Positions 46,849-53,698 of a stretch of DNA of 64,000 bases are shown one piece after another. Position numbers and translations under genes: made by a program. The stretch comes from Streptomyces sp. NRRL F-5122 (GTDB lineage: Bacteria > Actinomycetota > Actinomycetes > Streptomycetales > Streptomycetaceae). Position 1 is the first letter of the stretch, and each line of letters starts with the position of its first letter. Under the pieces are notes generated by a model. The model saw only the letters and a list, made by a program, of their open reading frames with translations. It searched no databases and had not been told where the DNA came from. Location of the stretch: positions 186,001 to 250,000 of the forward strand of contig NZ_LMWH01000228.1 in assembly GCF_001507435.1 (NCBI RefSeq). Reading direction: 5' to 3'.

Positions 46849-47799
46849 TCAGCCGACGCAGCCGGGTACAGCGCCTGTCGGGGCGCAGTTGTTCGGCACG
46901 TTGCCGGCGACCCGTGTGCGGTTCACCGTCACCGTGCCTGCGTCGGCATTGATGCCGCCGCCGGCGGTTCCCGCGAAGTTGTTGCGCACCTGTGAATGGT
47001 TCAGCGTCGCCACGGCCGTTGCGCCGACACTGACGCCGCCGCCGACGCCTGCCGCCCTGTTGTCACGCACCAGCGTGCCGTTCAGGGTCAGCCTGCCGTT
47101 GGCGCCTGTGTCGCGGATGCCGCCTCCACTGCCGACGGGCGCCCTGTTGTCACTGACCACGGAGAAGTCCACCGTCGCCGTGCCGTCGTTGAAGATGCCT
47201 CCACCGTCGACCTCGTTGGAGGTGTTGTGGTGCACCGTCGATCGGATGACCACCAGCCTGCCGCTCGGCCCTACGTTGTCGAGGCCGCCGCCGAGTGTCC
47301 GGGCTGTGTTGTGGTGCACCGAGGAGAATTGCACCCTCACCGTGCCTTCGTTGCGGATGCCGCCCCCGGTGCTGCTGGAGGCGTTCCCGGTCACCGTGGA
47401 ATGGGCCACCGTCAGCGTGCCACCGGCGTTGAGGATGCCTCCGCCCCTGCTCCCCTGTCCCCCGGTGACGGTCAGGCGGGTCAGCCGCACATGCACGGCT
47501 CCGCTGATCGTCACAGTGGTGCCCGCGTGATTGCCGTCGAGTACTGCCTGTCCCCGGCCGACGAGGGTCAGAGACTTGCCGATGGTGAAGGGGCCGATAC
47601 ACCTCCCTCGCACGCTGAGCGTCGCTCCCTGGGCGGCAGCCGCGATCGCGGTCTGCAGTGCCGAAGGGTTGCCGCGGCAGTCCACCGGGGTGTATCCCTC
47701 CGCCACAGTGGCGTTCACCCCCGTCAGCGTGACGGCTCCCACCGTCGCCGCCACCGTGGTCCACCGCGGCCCCGCGGCCCGGTCCGCTCGCCTGAACAT
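46849..47799 (-). CDS. Secreted right-handed beta-helix protein
   Basis: The 316-residue product has a weak signal region (about 10-33) followed by at least six pectin-lyase-type coils with the repeated pattern GGGIxNxGTxTVxxSxVxxN (for example GGGIRNEGTVRVQFSSVHHN). Cys pairs occur at the two ends (VDCRGN, RGRCIGP and NNCAPTGAVPGCVG), probably capping disulfides. The ATG at 47799 has GGAGGAG four bases upstream. Such helices are found in polysaccharide lyases and surface proteins. No catalytic residues typical of a lyase are recognisable, so I leave the function open. Confidence 0.8.
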   Translation of the reverse strand: MFRRADRAAGPRWTTVAATVGAVTLTGVNATVAEGYTPVDCRGNPSALQTAIAAAAQGATLSVRGRCIGPFTIGKSLTLVGRGQAVLDGNHAGTTVTISGAVHVRLTRLTVTGGQGSRGGGILNAGGTLTVAHSTVTGNASSSTGGGIRNEGTVRVQFSSVHHNTARTLGGGLDNVGPSGRLVVIRSTVHHNTSNEVDGGGIFNDGTATVDFSVVSDNRAPVGSGGGIRDTGANGRLTLNGTLVRDNRAAGVGGGVSVGATAVATLNHSQVRNNFAGTAGGGINADAGTVTVNRTRVAGNVPNNCAPTGAVPGCVG

Positions 47800-48351
47800 C
47801 CCACTCCTCCTGTCACAGCGCAGGGCGTGCTCGACGGCCCGGCACCACTGTCGTCGTCAAGAGCCACGTGAGCGCCCGTGATCGGCAGAAGGGATCCCCG
47901 ACCGGGTGACCGTCCCCCGGCGCCGGTCCGTGGATTCCCCCGTACGGCCGAGGACAATGACCGCTACGGCCCACGGTCACAGGAGTCGTCTCTCCGCGCA
48001 CCGGGGCGACCCCGCGCTGCGGCCTCCGCCAGGGACGTCGCCCACGGACTCTCCGAACGGGCCAACACGTCCTGCCGGCACCGGAACTGACGGCGTGACC
48101 GAGGGCATGTGCACCTGATCGTGATCGTGCGTGCGCGGAGCGCCGTACCGACAAGGCGGCGCCGGTCTCGTGTACACGTCTCACCGCTCGCGTCGGCCCT
48201 TCCCATCGGCCTCTTCGATGCGGCAAGGACTTCAGGCGGCCTCGACGGAGCCCTGGCCCGTGGTGAGAAATGGTGAGATGGGTCGCAACGGGGAACCGGC
48301 TCTCCCACAAGGCAGGGTCGGCTTTGCCTTCCTTGAGTACCGTGACTCCCC
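47800..48351. other. Intergenic region, no supported gene
   Basis: These 552 bases between the beta-helix gene and the phosphotransferase gene contain open frames on both strands, but none has a family motif or convincing start. A short GGTGAGAAATGGTGAGATGG tandem-like stretch lies near 48258. Promoters for both flanking genes must be present. Confidence 0.4.
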
Positions 48352-49251
48352 ATGATCGAATCCGAGATTGAGATCAGCGAAGATCTGGTCCGCGCTCTAC
48401 TGCGAGAGCAGCATCCGGACCTGGCCGAGCTGCCCGTCCGCGAGGTGGCAGGCGGCTGGGGCAACCAGATGTGGCGGCTCGGGGACGATTTGGCCGTCCG
48501 GATGCAACGGATGGACACCTCCCCCGAGCTCCAGCTCAAGGAGCGCCGCTGGCTGCCGCTGCTGGCCTCGCGCCTGCCGCTTGCGATTCCGACTCCGGTA
48601 CGGGACGGTGCGCCGTCCGAGCGGTTCCCCAAGGTCTGGACCGTCATGACATGGGTCGAAGGCACACCGCTGGACCACGGCTCGATCACCCGCGGCGACC
48701 ACGCGGCCGACACGCTGGCGGCCTTCCTCAAGGCGCTGCATGTGGAGGCTCCCACCGATGCGCCGGACGCCTCGGACTTCGGCGCTCATCCCAGGGAATG
48801 CACGGACGGCTTCGAGCATTTCCTGCAGGCCGTGGACCTCGGCCGCTTCGCCGAGGTCGACATCCGGGCCGTGTGGGACGACGCGGTCGCAGCTCCCGAA
48901 TGGGAGGGCCCGCGAGTGTGGGTGCACGGCGACCTGCACCCCGCGAACGTCGTCGTCACGGACGGCACCCTGGCGGGTGTCGTCGACTTCGGCGCCCTCT
49001 TCGCCGGCGACCCGGCATGGGACCTCGCGGCCGCCTGGGTGCTGCTCCCCATGGGCGGCGCCTCACGGTTCTTCGGCAGCTACGCACAGGCGGATGAGGC
49101 GACCGTCCGACGGGCGCGCGGGCTGGCCGTGATGAAGAGCCTGTTCTTGATGCTGATGGGTCAGAACGGCGACCGCGGCCTACCTGGCGGCAAGGGGGAG
49201 TGGGGGCCGGCAGGACGGTCGTCACTCGATCGTGTTTTGCAGGGCCTTTGA
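48352..49251 (+). CDS. Aminoglycoside phosphotransferase-family kinase
   Basis: A 299-residue small-molecule kinase of the APH fold. The catalytic loop is WVHGDLHPANVVV (about 186-198) and the metal-binding segment is GVVDFGALFAGDPAWDLAAAWVLL. The N-lobe has the Lys/Arg-containing LAVRMQRMD and the hinge VMTWVEG. The ATG at 48352 begins MIESEIEISEDLVRALL. This family includes antibiotic kinases but also many enzymes acting on sugars, choline or homoserine, so resistance should not be assumed. A hairpin terminator lies downstream. Confidence 0.9.
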   Translation: MIESEIEISEDLVRALLREQHPDLAELPVREVAGGWGNQMWRLGDDLAVRMQRMDTSPELQLKERRWLPLLASRLPLAIPTPVRDGAPSERFPKVWTVMTWVEGTPLDHGSITRGDHAADTLAAFLKALHVEAPTDAPDASDFGAHPRECTDGFEHFLQAVDLGRFAEVDIRAVWDDAVAAPEWEGPRVWVHGDLHPANVVVTDGTLAGVVDFGALFAGDPAWDLAAAWVLLPMGGASRFFGSYAQADEATVRRARGLAVMKSLFLMLMGQNGDRGLPGGKGEWGPAGRSSLDRVLQGL

Positions 49252-49373
49252 CCTCGAGGTAGGCCGGCGGCCGGCATGGGTTCGGTCTTCAGCCTGATCA
49301 TCTCTCCTGCTCACCGCGAGCCGTGCGGTCGGGACGCCCAGGTCGACCGTTGGGGACACTCGAGCCAAGCGCA

Positions 49374-49401
49374 CTGCTTCGGCGTGCTTTCGCCGAAGCA
49401 G
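49374..49401. terminator. Hairpin terminator between convergent genes
   Basis: A perfect 11-bp stem (CTGCTTCGGCG / CGCCGAAGCAG) with a 6-base loop TGCTTT lies between the phosphotransferase stop and the end of the convergent gene at 49579. The rest of this 327-base gap holds no gene but contains one short repeat copy (49531-49549). Confidence 0.75.
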
Positions 49402-49530
49402 CATGAGCGTTCAGCCGCCTTCAATGCCATCCCGTCGCCTCGAGCCTCGCCAACTCGTGACCTTCAGCGGCCTCACCGCCTGCGCTTCGCCGCCCGACCA
49501 CGCCCCACGCGAGCGCCCCGCACCGCCGCC

Positions 49531-49549
49531 CGCGGACCTCACCGCCCGC
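49531..49549. repeat. Short repeat copy, CGCGGACCTCACCGCCCGC
   Basis: This 19-base sequence recurs exactly within the copy at 50434-50479. The two copies lie on either side of the gene of unknown function at 49579-50352, in the same orientation. Confidence 0.6.
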
Positions 49550-49578
49550 GATGATGCGGCGATCGAACGAGCAACAGG

Positions 49579-50352
49579 TCAACGTTGGGAGACGGCCCGC
49601 TCCCAACGTCCGCTCCCGGCGTTCCAGGTCACAGTCACGGCCCGACCCTTGGGATCTGCCTTGGCAAGCCGCTCCAACCCCTGATCGCCGAGGGCGACGA
49701 GCGCTTCCAACGCCGCGTCAGGGATACCACTCGGCACACGGAACTCCACACGGCCATCCCGCTCCTCAATCACCAGGTACGGCCCGGAGACTCGAGCCTC
49801 CCCCCGGCCGAGACGCTCCCGAAACGCGGCACGAGCCGCATCGAAAGTCCGCTGCGCCGCCTGCGTGGCAATCGTCTGCAAGAACGGAACGAGCCCAACG
49901 GTCACCGCGAACGCGAGCACCTCAAGGGCCGGACCGGGAGTGGCGGGCTGAGGACAGCCGTACCCGGGCTGGACACTCACGGGAGGCCCGGGCTCGAGCG
50001 GCACCGGCTGACGCAGCTCTGGAGTCGTTATCACGGGCCACACGAACACCCGATGCGAGAGCAGATGGTTCCACGGCTGCCCCGTGCCACTCGCAAGCAA
50101 AACAAGCTGCCTTGCCACCTGCCCGAGAGAGAGGGCGAACGACTCCTCGGCAGATCGGTGGGAGCGCGGCCGATGCGCATGGGCCGCGTCCAACCACACC
50201 CGAAGGACCTCGGGCGTCACCCCCTGCGCTCGACCTCGATCGTCGGACGACACGCGATCTGGAACCAGAAGTGATTCCAACAGATCACCGATTACCCCGA
50301 TGTCCCCCTGAGCGGCACGCGCATGTAGGTCCTCCACCACACCCCCTCGCAT
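49579..50352 (-). CDS. Hypothetical protein
   Basis: I do not recognise this 257-residue protein. The N-terminal half is helical and acidic (HARAAQGDIGVIGDLLESLL). A hydrophobic stretch in the middle (LEVLAFAVTVGLVPFLQTIA) could be a membrane helix or a helix packed in the domain. The C-terminal 90 residues look like a small alpha/beta domain (SGPYLVIEERDGRVEFRVP). The start is uncertain: ATG 50352 is used, an upstream TTG is possible, and GTG codons lie just inside. It is flanked by short repeats and shows a slightly less biased codon usage than housekeeping neighbours. Confidence 0.6.
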   Translation of the reverse strand: MRGGVVEDLHARAAQGDIGVIGDLLESLLVPDRVSSDDRGRAQGVTPEVLRVWLDAAHAHRPRSHRSAEESFALSLGQVARQLVLLASGTGQPWNHLLSHRVFVWPVITTPELRQPVPLEPGPPVSVQPGYGCPQPATPGPALEVLAFAVTVGLVPFLQTIATQAAQRTFDAARAAFRERLGRGEARVSGPYLVIEERDGRVEFRVPSGIPDAALEALVALGDQGLERLAKADPKGRAVTVTWNAGSGRWERAVSQR

Positions 50353-50433
50353 CTCGTCGGCATCATCCTGCCCAGCCGACGGGGGGAACAAGGGGCTTTC
50401 ACAATCGCCGTACGTAGAAACGCGCGCAGCCGC

Positions 50434-50479
50434 GCGCGGACCTCACCGCCCGCTCCTGCCCGCACGGGACCTATCACCC
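50434..50479. repeat. Imperfect dispersed repeat, copy A
   Basis: GACCTCACCGCCCGCTCCTG continuing to GCACGGGACCTATCACCC (50439-50479) matches copy B (51336-51376) with only a few mismatches over 41 bases. Its left end (50434-50452) matches the copy at 49531-49549. The core CCCGYACGGG is palindromic. Confidence 0.6.
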
Positions 50480-50558
50480 CCCGTAGAGGGCCGCACGGTT
50501 GTCGAGCCGCAGACTTACGGCAGAAGGATGCCCCGGCCCAAATGATTTCCAACAGAAC

Positions 50559-51290
50559 TCAGGCTTCCGCGACCGCCGACTCGAGCAGGGACAGCGTCCG
50601 GTTGTCCGCGTCCACGTCTGCGCGGACGCCGACAGGCAGCGGCAGATTCGGCGAGGTGTGGCCGAAGTCGACCTGAGCCAGGACCGGGATGTCACGCCGG
50701 CCCAGGACATCGAGCACCACATCGCGTAGAACTGCGCGGTCTCCGCCGTCGTCGTGAGGCGTGACCTCGGTCGGGATGCCGACCACCCTGCCCGCGATCC
50801 GGTCCAGCACACCGGACAGCCGCAAGGTATGCAGGTCGTTCCAGATCCGCGAGACCGGCCGCTGCAGCTCCTCCCAGAACAACACGGCCCCGTCGAATCG
50901 TTCGGCGGCCGGCGCGAACGGTGTCGCCTGCAGTAGGACCAGGCGGTTCAGCAAACCGCCGAACAGTGGCCCCTGCGCACGGCCCGGCCGCCAGGCTTCC
51001 CAAGCCCCTCCCGCCGGCAGCACGCCCGGCGCCTCGGCCTTGGTGAGCACGCGGGTGTAGAGGTCGACCAGCTCGGAGCGACGGGCGGCGTCGCCCAGCG
51101 TGTACCAGTCGCTGCCGAAACCGTGGGTGGCGATGTCGGCGTGGAAGCCGACGAGGCCGGTCTTGGCGTGCAACGCCATGTGCAGCAGCGAGATATCGCT
51201 GTAGCCGATGATCGGTTTCGGGTCGGCCCGGATCGCGTCCAGATCGATCAGATCGAGATAGCCGAGCGTCGCCTGTCCTCCGGTATATCT
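50559..51290 (-). pseudogene. LD-carboxypeptidase (S66) family gene, N-terminally truncated
   Basis: The frame matches the C-terminal two thirds of an LD-carboxypeptidase/MccF-type serine peptidase. Recognisable are DLDAIRADPKPIIGYSDIS (with the nucleophile Ser of the GYSD motif), the acidic VLFWEELQRPVSRIW strand with the triad Glu and a C-terminal DFGHTSPNLPLPVGV with the triad His. About 100 N-terminal residues that form the first half of the substrate domain are missing. The sequence just upstream (from about 51290) is the repeat copy B instead of coding DNA. The frame itself shows no internal stops, so it is a recent truncation or an assembly-independent loss. Confidence 0.7.
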
Positions 51291-51335
51291 GCCCCTCGTA
51301 GCAGTCCCCGCACGGCGCTCATGCCGCCGTACGCA

Positions 51336-51376
51336 GGCCTCACCGTCCGTCCCTGCCCGTACGGGACCTGTCACCC
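51336..51376. repeat. Imperfect dispersed repeat, copy B
   Basis: GGCCTCACCGTCCGTCCCTG continuing to GTACGGGACCTGTCACCC resembles copy A 0.9 kb away. It contains the perfect palindrome CCCGTACGGG and lies immediately outside the truncated end of the LD-carboxypeptidase fragment. Confidence 0.6.
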
Positions 51377-51476
51377 GTACGAGCTGCGAGGGCAGCGAGC
51401 GGCGGGAGCCGTGACGGGCGGATCCGCCGGGAGAAATGAGCGGCGGCGTCCCCTTGGTATGCGCTACGGTGCGCCG

Positions 51477-51911
51477 GTGTCAGCGATCAAGAAGTTCCAA
51501 GTCACCTTTGACTGCGCAGAACCTGAGCGCCTCGCTCGCTTCTGGTGTGAAGTGTTGGGGTACGTCATGCCGCCGCCACCGGAGGGGTTCACCACTTGGG
51601 ACGAATTCAATCGCACCCTCCCCCCCGAGAAGCAGGGATCATGGTTCGCTTGCAGTGATCCCTCGGGCGTCGGACCGCGCCTGTACTTCCAGCGCGTCCC
51701 CGAAGGAAAGATCGTCAAGAATCGGGTGCATCTCGACGTCCGGGTCGGCACCGGGCTCGTGGGCGACGAGCGTCTCGCCACACTCGAAGCCGAGTGCGCA
51801 CGGCTGGTCGCGCTCGGCGCGACCCACGTGCAGACTCTGTACGCCGATGAGGAAAACGAGTCGTGCATCCCGATGCTGGACATCGAGGGCAATGAGTTCT
51901 GTATCGACTGA
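51477..51911 (+). CDS. VOC/glyoxalase-like family protein
   Basis: A 144-residue protein of the vicinal oxygen chelate superfamily. It starts VSAIKKFQVTFDCAEPERLARFWCEVLGY and has YFQRVPEGKIVKNRVHLDVRV and MLDIEGNEFCID, the two halves of the glyoxalase fold. The GTG at 51477 is chosen because TACGGT, a -10-like hexamer, stands seven bases upstream and no ribosome site is visible, suggesting a leaderless transcript. An ATG 18 bases earlier is the alternative. The substrate is unknown; this subgroup (glyoxalase_6-like) is common in streptomycetes. Confidence 0.82.
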   Translation: MSAIKKFQVTFDCAEPERLARFWCEVLGYVMPPPPEGFTTWDEFNRTLPPEKQGSWFACSDPSGVGPRLYFQRVPEGKIVKNRVHLDVRVGTGLVGDERLATLEAECARLVALGATHVQTLYADEENESCIPMLDIEGNEFCID

Positions 51912-52027
51912 CCGTTCTCCGAGCCGGGGAGGGCGGGAGTCACCCCACGAGGGCGGGGTGTGCAGCCGGGCAATGCCGAGCTCGGCCTGTGAACGCCGTC
52001 AGGGCGTGTATCGAGGCCGCGGCGGGG

Positions 52028-52435
52028 CTACCGCCGGCGGACCGGAGCCGAAGCCTGTCCGCCGCCCTCGCGCTGCGACTCGTGCCAGTGGCGACGTTCT
52101 CGGCGAAGACGGCGGCGCAGCCGGTATCTGCTGATGCGCTTGCCGCATTCGGTTCCTGCACCCAGGCTCAGCATCAACGTGAGCAGTGCAGCCAAGGCCG
52201 CTTGAGACGCGCAGGCCACCGGCAGGTCGGCCCAAGAGAGGCCGTAGCCGATCAACGCCAGGGAGGTCGGTCCCACGCTCATCACCAGGAAGAGCCGCCT
52301 CGTCGCACCAGGAACCGGCCCTCCCTTGACGGCCCACTTCTTCATGGCTTCGGCAAACCAAAAGGCAGCTGACGCCGCCACCTCGAGCCCTGACAACAGG
52401 ACCGCCAGGCCGACGTCCAGGACCCACTGCAACAT
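52028..52435 (-). CDS. Small integral membrane protein
   Basis: The 135-residue product has three hydrophobic helices (WVLDVGLAVLLSGLEVAASA, RLFLVMSVGPTSLALIGYGL and AALAALLTLMLSLGAG) and a strongly basic C-terminal tail (RYRLRRRLRRERRH). I chose the ATG at 52435 because AGGATGG lies a suitable distance upstream; an ATG nine bases earlier abuts the ribosome site. The family is not recognised. Its composition differs from the surrounding non-coding DNA. Confidence 0.55.
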   Translation of the reverse strand: MLQWVLDVGLAVLLSGLEVAASAAFWFAEAMKKWAVKGGPVPGATRRLFLVMSVGPTSLALIGYGLSWADLPVACASQAALAALLTLMLSLGAGTECGKRISRYRLRRRLRRERRHWHESQREGGGQASAPVRRR

Positions 52436-52826
52436 GCCCACCATCCTGAGGCGGACGGTAGCCGCACACCTGAGTACGGCTACTCAAGTGCGCAGGCCTG
52501 CGCCTGAAGCAGCTTTTGACGAGGCCACCGGATCTGTAGCGGAATGGGTAAATACGTCCTGGTTACGTGAGAATTGCCGCCATGACGGGTGACTTTCGTC
52601 ACTATGCTGTGATCGCCGGCACGCAAGGCGTGTGACCGCGCCGGCTTTCGCGTCCGCGTCTCGCCGCTCTCGCCGAGCACTGCCCCTCCCACCGGCTGCC
52701 GATCAGCAACGGATGCGGCGAGGGCCTCGGCGGGATCCCGAACGGGCGGATGCAGGACCTGCTCGGCAGCACTCCGGCCGGCGCTGAGCGCCTGATCGTC
52801 GTCCGGAGCCGCTAGCATGCGCGCCC
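52436..52826. other. Intergenic region, possible decayed coding remnant
   Basis: No intact gene is supported. On the + strand from about 52660 to 52815 a stop-ended frame reads LAEHCPSHRLPISNGCGEGL and DLLGSTPAGAERLIVVRSR, protein-like but without a start or recognised family. It may be a relic. A short GTGAC/GTCAC hairpin lies near 52586. Confidence 0.35.
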
Positions 52827-53582
52827 ATGAACGACGACGTGCGCAACATCGTCCTCGGGGTAGTCGCGGCGGGCATCAGCGCTGCCCTCGGCTGGCTGGC
52901 TCGTACCTACATATGGAGGCGGAAACTCCGGCGGAAGCAGGCGTTCTTCGGGCTCCCCGACAATTCGGAGTCGCTGCTCGTGGTCAACCGCGAGGCGGGC
53001 GGCGCGGAGTTGACGGTCATGCGCCACGACGTGTTCGCCCTGCTGGAGCTTTCCGCGCTCATCAAGGACTGCGGCGCCAACGCCCAGGTGGTCGCACATG
53101 ACGCGGCTCAGCAGGGCTTCGGTGAGCGCACCGAGTTCTGCGTCGGCGGACCCTCCTCGAACCGCCGCATGGCGGCGCACCTCAACTCCCTCCTGCCCGG
53201 CGTCCAGGTCAACACCGATCCCGAACCGGGCCCGGAACGCGGTGCGTTCCGGATCGGCGGGGAGAAGTACCAACTCGAGTCCGGCAAGGCGGAGTACGTC
53301 GTCCTCGCGCGGCTCACCGCGGACCTGGGCCGCGGATCGAGACCCGTCTTCCTCTTCTGCGGCCAGCGCGCGATCACCAACCAGGCGGCGACCCGCTACC
53401 TCGCGCGCCATCACGAACGCCTGGCGCGCAAGTACGGCTCGGGCTCCTTCGTCCTGCTGCTGAAGGTCGTCAACTCCCAGGCGTACGGACCGGATGTGGT
53501 CGAGCTGGTGGGCGATGTCACGAGGGTCGCGCAGGCTCCCGCACCCGTGCCCGCCGCTCGCACGTCCCATCGCGCCTCCTAG
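52827..53582 (+). CDS. Membrane-anchored protein of unknown function
   Basis: The 251-residue product has one N-terminal transmembrane helix (IVLGVVAAGISAALGWLARTYIW) followed by a basic KLRRKQ stretch, so the remaining domain is probably cytoplasmic. That domain shows a Rossmann-like alternation: ESLLVVNREAGGAELTVMRHD, a glycine-containing CVGGPSSNRRMAAHLNSLLP turn, and PVFLFCGQRAITNQAATRYLARHH. Similar proteins occur in actinobacteria without assigned function, to my recollection. The ATG at 52827 is preceded by GCGCGCC and only a weak ribosome site. Confidence 0.7.
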   Translation: MNDDVRNIVLGVVAAGISAALGWLARTYIWRRKLRRKQAFFGLPDNSESLLVVNREAGGAELTVMRHDVFALLELSALIKDCGANAQVVAHDAAQQGFGERTEFCVGGPSSNRRMAAHLNSLLPGVQVNTDPEPGPERGAFRIGGEKYQLESGKAEYVVLARLTADLGRGSRPVFLFCGQRAITNQAATRYLARHHERLARKYGSGSFVLLLKVVNSQAYGPDVVELVGDVTRVAQAPAPVPAARTSHRAS

Positions 53583-53604
53583 GTTCCTCCAGGCGTCAAC
53601 AATC

Positions 53605-53669
53605 GTTACTCGTGCGTAACTTACCGACGGGTTACCTCTGGTAAACGGCGAAGGTTACCGTCGGGTCAC
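53605..53669 (+). promoter_or_regulatory. Three tandem GTTAC-n6-xxxAC sites, GlnR-box-like
   Basis: Three units fit the GlnR half-site spacing gTnAc-n6-GaAAc: GTTAC-TCGTGC-GTAAC (53605-53620, also a perfect dyad), GTTAC-CTCTGG-TAAAC (53631-53646) and GTTAC-CGTCGG-GTCAC (53654-53669). They lie 30 to 94 bases upstream of the secreted peptidase ATG at 53699. GlnR is the streptomycete global nitrogen regulator. A TetR-like or other operator is the alternative reading. Confidence 0.6.
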
Positions 53670-53698
53670 TTTGCACTGACACGAGTGAGGAGTGACCC

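Noticed and set aside
46849-47799. Regularly spaced repeats in the DNA of the beta-helix gene, considered as a CRISPR or minisatellite
   Set aside because: The repeats differ in sequence and length, stay in frame and encode solenoid coils. There are no conserved direct repeats with unique spacers, and no cas genes.
48352-49251. Phosphotransferase as an antibiotic-resistance gene
   Set aside because: APH-fold kinases are numerous in streptomycetes, and nothing here points to an aminoglycoside substrate. It is left as a family call.
50559-51374. LD-carboxypeptidase fragment as a complete short gene from the TTG/GTG near 51374
   Set aside because: The first 30 residues of that frame (PVRAGTDGEACVRRHERRAG) come from the dispersed repeat and do not match the family; the N-terminal domain is missing.
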